NCBI GenBank assembly: GCA_026770575.1
Contig: MU657172.1
Coordinates: 391,984 to 411,576, forward strand
From: Pelagophyceae sp. CCMP2097
Lineage: Eukaryota > Sar > Pelagophyceae
Direction: 5' to 3'
Length of the DNA stretch: 19,593 nucleotides
In this document: one piece after another, positions 15,730 to 19,593 of the stretch
Layout: each line of letters begins with the position of its first letter
How positions within the stretch are numbered: the first letter of the stretch is position 1
Position numbers and translations under genes: made by a program
The notes under the pieces: generated by a model
The model's input: only the letters and a program-made list of their open reading frames with translations
Database searches by the model: none
What the model was told of the DNA's origin: nothing

Positions 15730-16948
15730 CTGGTGTGGAACCGGAGCGTCTAAGACCTTGCTCGCCGCAGTGCCGTCGAGCCAGCCTGAGGTCGAAGAAA
15801 TCGTCGGGATGCGCTTTTACGATGCGCGCACCGTGCGATGAGCGAAGCGGGCCTTCCACCGGGTGGCCCGCAGCCCCTGGTGATTTCCAACCAACGCGCC
15901 GGTCAAGGGGAGGTTAACCCAGGAGAGGCGCTGGACCAGTTCTCGAAGATCAGTGCGATGCACGACACGAAGCAGGCGCTGTTCATGATGCTGCGCGCTT
16001 TGGAGTTTTATCTCGCTCGCGGTCTGAGCGGTCTGAAAGGTGACCTGAACCGGGGGATCAAGATCAACGTCGTGCGTCTATCTATTGTATAGCCAAACGT
16101 TTTGACGCAGCGAACGTCGCCTCCCATAGGTGCCCCTCCTCGAGTTTCTCATGCTCTTCGGCTCGGTGTACCATTTGATCCGCACCTCGAAGGTGCGTAG
16201 CGCTTTCTCTGGTTGACTCCAGAAGTCAATGTTTTTGTCTAGGCGTACAAATCTTCCGTGTCAACGTACGAGGGACGGGTGGACGTCGTCAAGGTGCGCA
16301 ACACGGTCGCGTTTTCCACCTTCGCCGAGGTCTTGGCGTTCTTTGGCCTCGACCGGTACTGTGCGGTCGCGCACAGTTACGAGGCCAACGTCTAAGTCGG
16401 GCTCGTGCCCGCCGCTGTTCTCAAACATGACTTCGACGAGAACGACAAAGCGTAAGGCAAGATCGTTGGCACGGGGCTTCCGCCCATCGCCCTCTCTCGT
16501 TCTGTTGGGGGCGGCGAGACCCTCATGTCTGACGTGGGGTAAGATCAATTTCTCGCGCCTTTCGACCGAGGCCAAACGTGACCGTACTAGGCGCGCAGCT
16601 GCGGCGATCGCAAGAACAGTCGTCGTGTTCGTGATCGACAAGAAAGAGGAGTCGCCTGCCGAGGAGGAACTCTACTTCATCTTCGTCGCGCGAGGCTGCG
16701 CGCGCACCCTCAAGCCAGCGATCCTGTTCGAACTCGTCCCAGGCTTCAAGATGCTCGGCCACGTAGGCTGGATACCCGCGAGGGTGCTGACTTGGAAACA
16801 CGCGGCTGCGCACGTCATCTCAGCAACGTTTATGTCCACGACGATGCGGTCCTCAGGAATGCCCATCCGAAGCTACACCAACAAGCCAATCCCCGTCTTC
16901 AAGTACAAACCGGTGCTCGTCGTCGCTTCCTCTGGCATCCTGAAGTGA
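15730..16948 (+). pseudogene. Multi-exon gene with two in-frame TAA codons, unrecognised family
   Basis: Exons by my reading are 15730-15832 (5-prime end unknown), 15874-16071, 16130-16192, 16243-16538 and 16591-16948. The introns are 41, 58, 50 and 52 nt, with donors GTGCGA, GTGCGT, GTGCGT and GTAAGA, AG acceptors, and TGAC branch-like motifs 20-30 nt before three acceptors. All joins keep frame and give a smooth protein: ALDQFSKISAMHDTKQALFM; VPLLEFLMLFGSVYHLIRTSK region; RNTVAFSTFAEVLAFFGLDR; then KEESPAEEELYFIFVARGCA. The frame is interrupted by TAA at 16393-16395 and 16453-16455, each explainable by one CAA-to-TAA change, with no other damage until near the C-terminus, where a frame slip around 16800 is possible. 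ATG 15838 is an alternative start within the first intron. I do not recognise the family. The MITE ending at 15729 abuts the first exon, so the upstream part may have been cut off. Confidence 0.55.
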
Positions 16949-17000
16949 CGACCGCCTTCATAATCCATAAGCCATCACTGAGTCCATTCACTCGCACGCG

Positions 17001-17405
17001 CCTTGGGGGGCCCAGGGCCTCCAAAGCCCCACCCAAGGGCTCCTTGTGGCTCCCCAGAGTTCCCCACGAGGGTTCTCGGCCTTCCCGGGCTCTCCGGGGC
17101 TTCCCCGGGGCCTCCCAGGGCACTGTGGGGCTCCCGAGGCTGGCTCCCAGGGCACCGTGGGGCTCCCCAGGTCTTCATACGACTTCTCGCCCCCCCCCGG
17201 GGCTTTTGAGGGCCCCATAGGGCCCCGCAGGGCTCCCGGGGTCCTCTCCGGGCACGTCTTTTAGGGCTCCACTGGCACAGGGCCCCTCAGGGCTCCCCTG
17301 GTCCTCCCTGGGCTCCCCAAGTCTCTACTACAGGCTCCCCAAGGGCTTCCGAGGAGTCCCCAGGGCTTCCGAGGACTTCCAAGGGGCACTCCAGGAGTCG
17401 TGGGG
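17001..17405. repeat. Degenerate GGCTCCCCAGGG minisatellite
   Basis: About 400 bp built from irregular units of GGGCTCCC, CCAGGGC and CTTCC. Frames are open on both strands and translate to Pro/Gly/Ser/Arg-rich low-complexity sequence; I do not treat these as genes. Confidence 0.8.
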
Positions 17406-17853
17406 TCCTACCATCGCGATAGATTTCGCATCGCGCGTCCGGAGCGCTCGTACAATTGTAATGACTGTTTATATACGTTTGTTTCGATAGGTTTACTATA
17501 TAGAAATCAGAGCAACATACGCAACCCAGTGCATTCATGTACCGAACGATCTCAATATATACCTCTTCTGGACTCAAATGGAGCTATACTTACTTTGAGT
17601 CGCGAGTTCGAGCCTGGACGTACAATTGTAGAGCTTCGGGACTCTTTTTTTCTTTTGGGAAATGGATTAGATTACACCCTCAAGAATTGGATTCTCGTCA
17701 AGGCCCCGCCTTCCAGGAGGAGCCGTATGACCTGAGCAGCCCACAGGGCCACTCACGATGACCCCCAGACGACTCCTGCCAGCCAAAACCCGCCTGCCTG
17801 CCCGGGTTTGTCTTTCCAAAGACCGAGAGACGACAAATCTTTGTAAAAGCGAC
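17406..17853. other. No supportable gene; TACAATTGTA motif twice
   Basis: The 10-bp palindrome TACAATTGTA, preceded by CG, occurs near 17451 and 17620. The region is otherwise AT-richer than its neighbours, with short frames only. It lies downstream of the minus-strand gene that ends at 17871. Confidence 0.45.
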
Positions 17854-17859
17854 TTTATT
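17854..17859 (-). terminator. AATAAA polyadenylation signal
   Basis: AATAAA on the minus strand lies 12 nt after the TGA stop at 17871-17873. The placement is unusually close but supports a real gene end on this strand. Confidence 0.5.
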
Positions 17860-17870
17860 ACATGGTCGAC

Positions 17871-18299
17871 TCAGATCGTCCTCCGGCGCTTTCCGTTTTT
17901 GGCGAACTCCGCCGCCGCTTTCGTAGCGGCTCGGGCGGCGTCGGCGCGTTTTTTTGCCAGCGTCGCGGCCCACTTGGAGAAGTTTGGGCAGACGCGGGAG
18001 GAAAACCGGTGGCCTTTGAACTTGCAGCTCTTGCACGTTTCGACCCGACGGATGTGGATGAGGTGCGGGAACTCGAGCATGCGCACCTGCCACTCGCGCA
18101 TCGTGTAAAAGAACGCGTTTTCAAATTCCAGGGCTGTGGGCGCAGGGGTGCCTTTTAAACTTTGAAAACGGCGGCGACTCGGAAGCTTCCCACGTCCCGA
18201 CCGGCCGCCACCAGTGCTCGTCTGCACCAGAGCTTGGCCGCAACCAGCACAAAAGCCGGCCGTGGTGCCCGCTGAGCGAGTCGACGGCACGCGCCGCAT
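17871..18299 (-). CDS. Cysteine-rich zinc-knuckle-like protein, C-terminal part
   Basis: The frame starts at ATG 18299 and ends TGA 17871, giving 142 residues. It may extend upstream through another exon. The N-terminal part has FCAGCG, a possible half zinc site. The best stretch is residues 56-115: LEFENAFFYTMREWQVRMLE, then FPHLIHIRRVETCKSCKFKG, then HRFSSRVCPNFSKW. The motif C-x2-C-x4-H-x6-C resembles a CCHC zinc knuckle but has a longer last spacing. An Ala/Lys-rich helix follows and the protein ends in the basic KNGKRRRTI, a plausible nuclear signal. CCHC knuckles occur in nucleic-acid-binding proteins and in transposase or retroelement proteins; the context (repeats on both sides) makes the second option reasonable, but I cannot choose. 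Another frame (18312-18121) overlaps the first half, so the exon boundary near 18180 is uncertain. Confidence 0.5.
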   Translation of the reverse strand: MRRVPSTRSAGTTAGFCAGCGQALVQTSTGGGRSGRGKLPSRRRFQSLKGTPAPTALEFENAFFYTMREWQVRMLEFPHLIHIRRVETCKSCKFKGHRFSSRVCPNFSKWAATLAKKRADAARAATKAAAEFAKNGKRRRTI

Positions 18300-18368
18300 C
18301 TTGATCGCCCATGGGCCGGCCGGCGAACTCCGACGAGTCGGAGCTAAAACTTCGCCAGCAGCTCGAGC

Positions 18369-18680
18369 CTACGGGTCTAAGTGGATCCCCACGTCAGGGG
18401 TGGCGTTTTTCGCGTTCAAACAAAGGCGCAACCTCTCTATGTAGTGCAAACGAGACATGTTGAGATCCAAACGCGACTCACTTCGAAAAACGTCACCCTT
18501 GCCGTGGGGATCAGCGAGCACTCCGGTCAGGCGCGGGTCCGCGAAGCCGGAACCTAGAGATTCGACCGTCCGAAGGCACAGTCCATATTTTCCGCAAGAG
18601 CGGCCGCAGTCCATATGTTTTTCGCACACACCACAAATGACCACGCCCAGCACGATTCCCAACAGGCGCGGCGCCATCAA
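18369..18680 (-). CDS. Cys-rich upstream coding stretch, probably an exon of the next gene
   Basis: The frame is open for 103 codons (the first codon is not ATG; an internal ATG is the second residue shown by translation). It holds CGVCEKHMDCGRSCGKYGLC, six cysteines in 20 residues, followed by a well-balanced stretch (ESLGSGFADPRLTGVLADPH, then LNMSRLHYIERLRLCLN). It lies on the same strand, just upstream of the 17871-18299 frame. A donor at ...CCTGAC/GTGGGG and acceptor TTTTAG would define a 49-nt intron, but the frame it opens is not the one of the next exon as I read it, so the join is unresolved. The cysteine cluster suggests zinc binding. Possibly both belong to one protein. Confidence 0.4.
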   Translation of the reverse strand: MMAPRLLGIVLGVVICGVCEKHMDCGRSCGKYGLCLRTVESLGSGFADPRLTGVLADPHGKGDVFRSESRLDLNMSRLHYIERLRLCLNAKNATPDVGIHLDP

Positions 18681-18957
18681 TCGCGGTACATCGCCTCCTG
18701 GAGACGCGCAAGCTTGGAGGTCCGCGCTGCTGGAGCTTTAGCGAATTATCTGCTGCGCACCGCCAGGGTGACGGAAATCTGTCTCCTTTTTCGGCCTGTG
18801 GGTTGGAGCAAGATGTTTTTTTGCCCGAAAACTGAGTAGGAATCCTAGACAAGAAATGGAGTCGATTAAATCCTTTTGGAGAAAACGCTCGTCGGCCGTG
18901 TCGCTCCGAGGTGCCGAGACGCCCGCGATGCGCTGTTGCGGCCGGTTCCGGGCGCTG

Positions 18958-19187
18958 CCGGGTTGGTTTTGGGCGCCTGCGCGCAGTTCCCGCCGGCTAC
19001 TGGCGCGCGGCGGGTCCCGCAAGGGCCCGAACGCATGCCCCTGACGCGCCCTCCGAGGCCGCGTCGCTCCCGCCCAAGAGGCCGCCGCAACGCGAAACAA
19101 ACGTGCGGGTCGACCATGCGGGTCAAAGGCGCGTCGATAGAGACCATTATCGCCTCATTCCAACGAGAACTGCCTGAGATCCTTGAC
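18958..19187 (-). repeat. Dispersed 230-bp repeat, copy C
   Basis: This is the reverse complement of copy B, with the same ends and length. Compare GGATCTCAGGCAGTTCTCG, CCGCACGTTTGTTT and CATGCGTTCGGGCCCTTGCG. It is the best-preserved partner of copy B. Confidence 0.85.
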
Positions 19188-19207
19188 CCCTTTGTAGTGA
19201 TAGGACG

Positions 19208-19300
19208 GTAACAAAGTAGTAACTTACCCTTACGGTAATTTACCGGGAATAATCTGGGAATGTTACCAAGGGCTCAAAGTAACTTACCGTCGGTGCCAAA
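19208..19300. repeat. GTAACTTACC repeat cluster
   Basis: GGTAACAAAG at 19208 and AATGTTACC near 19260 form an inverted pair. CAAAGTAGTAACTTACC and CAAAGTAACTTACC are direct repeats about 62 bp apart. The cluster may be part of a small TIR element or LTR edge; its limits are not clear. Confidence 0.4.
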
Positions 19301-19388
19301 ACGGAAACTTACTATCGGCCTTTCACGGCGGCCGACTCCGCTGACACAGCCGAGTTTCGAACGAGTGACTGCAGACAATTGAGAAAAT

Positions 19389-19593
19389 TTACTCGATTAG
19401 AATAGGCCCCTCCGAGTCGGGGTCTTCGAGCGCGGCTTGCGGCAGCGCGCAGCAAGCCGCGGCGTGCCGGGCGAGCTTCGTCGCGTTGGGGATGGCCTGG
19501 AAGTAGATCTTGGGGCACCCCGCGCCCAGGCACTGCAAGCCGAGCGGCCCGCCGTGCTTCTCAGCCGGGACTTTCTTGAACCATTTCCACACT
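19389..19593 (-). CDS. Exon with BED/hAT-like zinc finger (partial, runs off the window)
   Basis: The frame enters from beyond 19593 and ends at TAA 19389-19391. It encodes VWKWFKKVPA, then LQCLGAGCPKIYFQAIPNAT and KLARHAAAC. The order aromatic cluster, Cys pair, Leu, then H-x3-C is the layout of BED-type fingers found at the N-terminus of hAT-family transposases and host proteins derived from them. The first pair is spaced C-x4-C rather than the usual C-x2-C. The exon tail is acidic (LEDPDSEG). A strong acceptor-like TTGTCTGCAG lies at about 19375 downstream, so the coding region probably continues by splicing, although I could not find a good donor. No transposase catalytic region is visible in the window. 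Confidence 0.5.
   Translation of the reverse strand, partial: VWKWFKKVPAEKHGGPLGLQCLGAGCPKIYFQAIPNATKLARHAAACCALPQAALEDPDSEGPILIE

Noticed and set aside
16393..16455. TAA used as a sense codon genome-wide
   Set aside because: The Zn2Cys6 gene closes naturally on TAA, and two point changes in a decaying gene are a simpler explanation.
16261..16641. 126-codon minus-strand open frame antisense to the spliced gene
   Set aside because: The plus strand gives a coherent protein across several in-phase introns; the antisense frame is a shadow of it.
17003..17264. Pro/Gly-rich open frames on both strands
   Set aside because: They come from the GGCTCCCCAGGG minisatellite.
17600..17655. Second tRNA or SINE suggested by GAGTTCGAGCC followed by a T-run
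   Set aside because: There is a box-B-like sequence and a T-run but no box A and no cloverleaf can be drawn.

Overview
The window looks like nuclear DNA from a unicellular eukaryote, probably a microalga or related protist. I cannot place it more precisely. The evidence is the absence of operons or ribosome-binding sites, coding sequence broken by very short GT-AG introns (about 50-61 nt) with a recurring GTGCGT-type donor, one AATAAA signal just after a stop codon, and a tRNA-like sequence without encoded CCA. Most of the window is not ordinary gene space. It is packed with inverted repeats, foldback elements, short TIR elements (several with readable target-site duplications), minisatellites and pieces of genes.

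Region by region. Bases 1-2550 hold a three-unit tandem repeat (1033-1490), a 330-bp TIR element with a 4-bp target duplication (1764-2093), an AAGCAACTT-rich repeat and copy A of a dispersed 230-bp repeat. Bases 2789-3172 are a 384-bp foldback. Bases 4165-7080 form one large inverted repeat. It holds a second, inner inverted repeat, a 286-bp hairpin MITE inserted in its left arm only, an acidic terminal exon (4931-5121) and a GC-rich core. Bases 7613-7874 and 9973-10194 are two more long hairpins. Bases 8500-9742 are bounded by inverted repeats and contain a TGCGAC-type minisatellite. A tRNA-Ala(CGC)-like sequence with a damaged D-stem lies at 9845-9916 on the minus strand.

Bases 10745-12749 are the most gene-like part. 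A four-exon minus-strand gene encodes a protein with an N-terminal Zn2Cys6-type cysteine cluster. Next to it is a 1.1-kb TIR-bounded segment carrying another minus-strand ORF. Bases 13339-14661 contain two convincing minus-strand coding stretches, one enclosed by two nested pairs of inverted repeats (a possible gene-capturing element). Bases 15362-15729 are a TA-flanked mariner-like MITE. It abuts a plus-strand multi-exon gene (15730-16948) whose introns splice cleanly in frame but which carries two in-frame TAA codons, so it is probably a recent pseudogene. A GC-rich minisatellite (17001-17405) follows, then minus-strand cysteine-rich coding sequence (17854-18680), copy C of the dispersed repeat, and the start-less end of a BED/hAT-like zinc-finger exon at the right edge.

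I see no pathway that joins these genes. The shared theme is mobile DNA: foldbacks, non-autonomous TIR elements and gene fragments caught between repeats. The best candidates for something undescribed are a 118-bp insertion in the Zn2Cys6 gene that behaves like a newly gained intron, and the composite palindromes carrying coding sequence. All product calls are by eye; no database search was possible.
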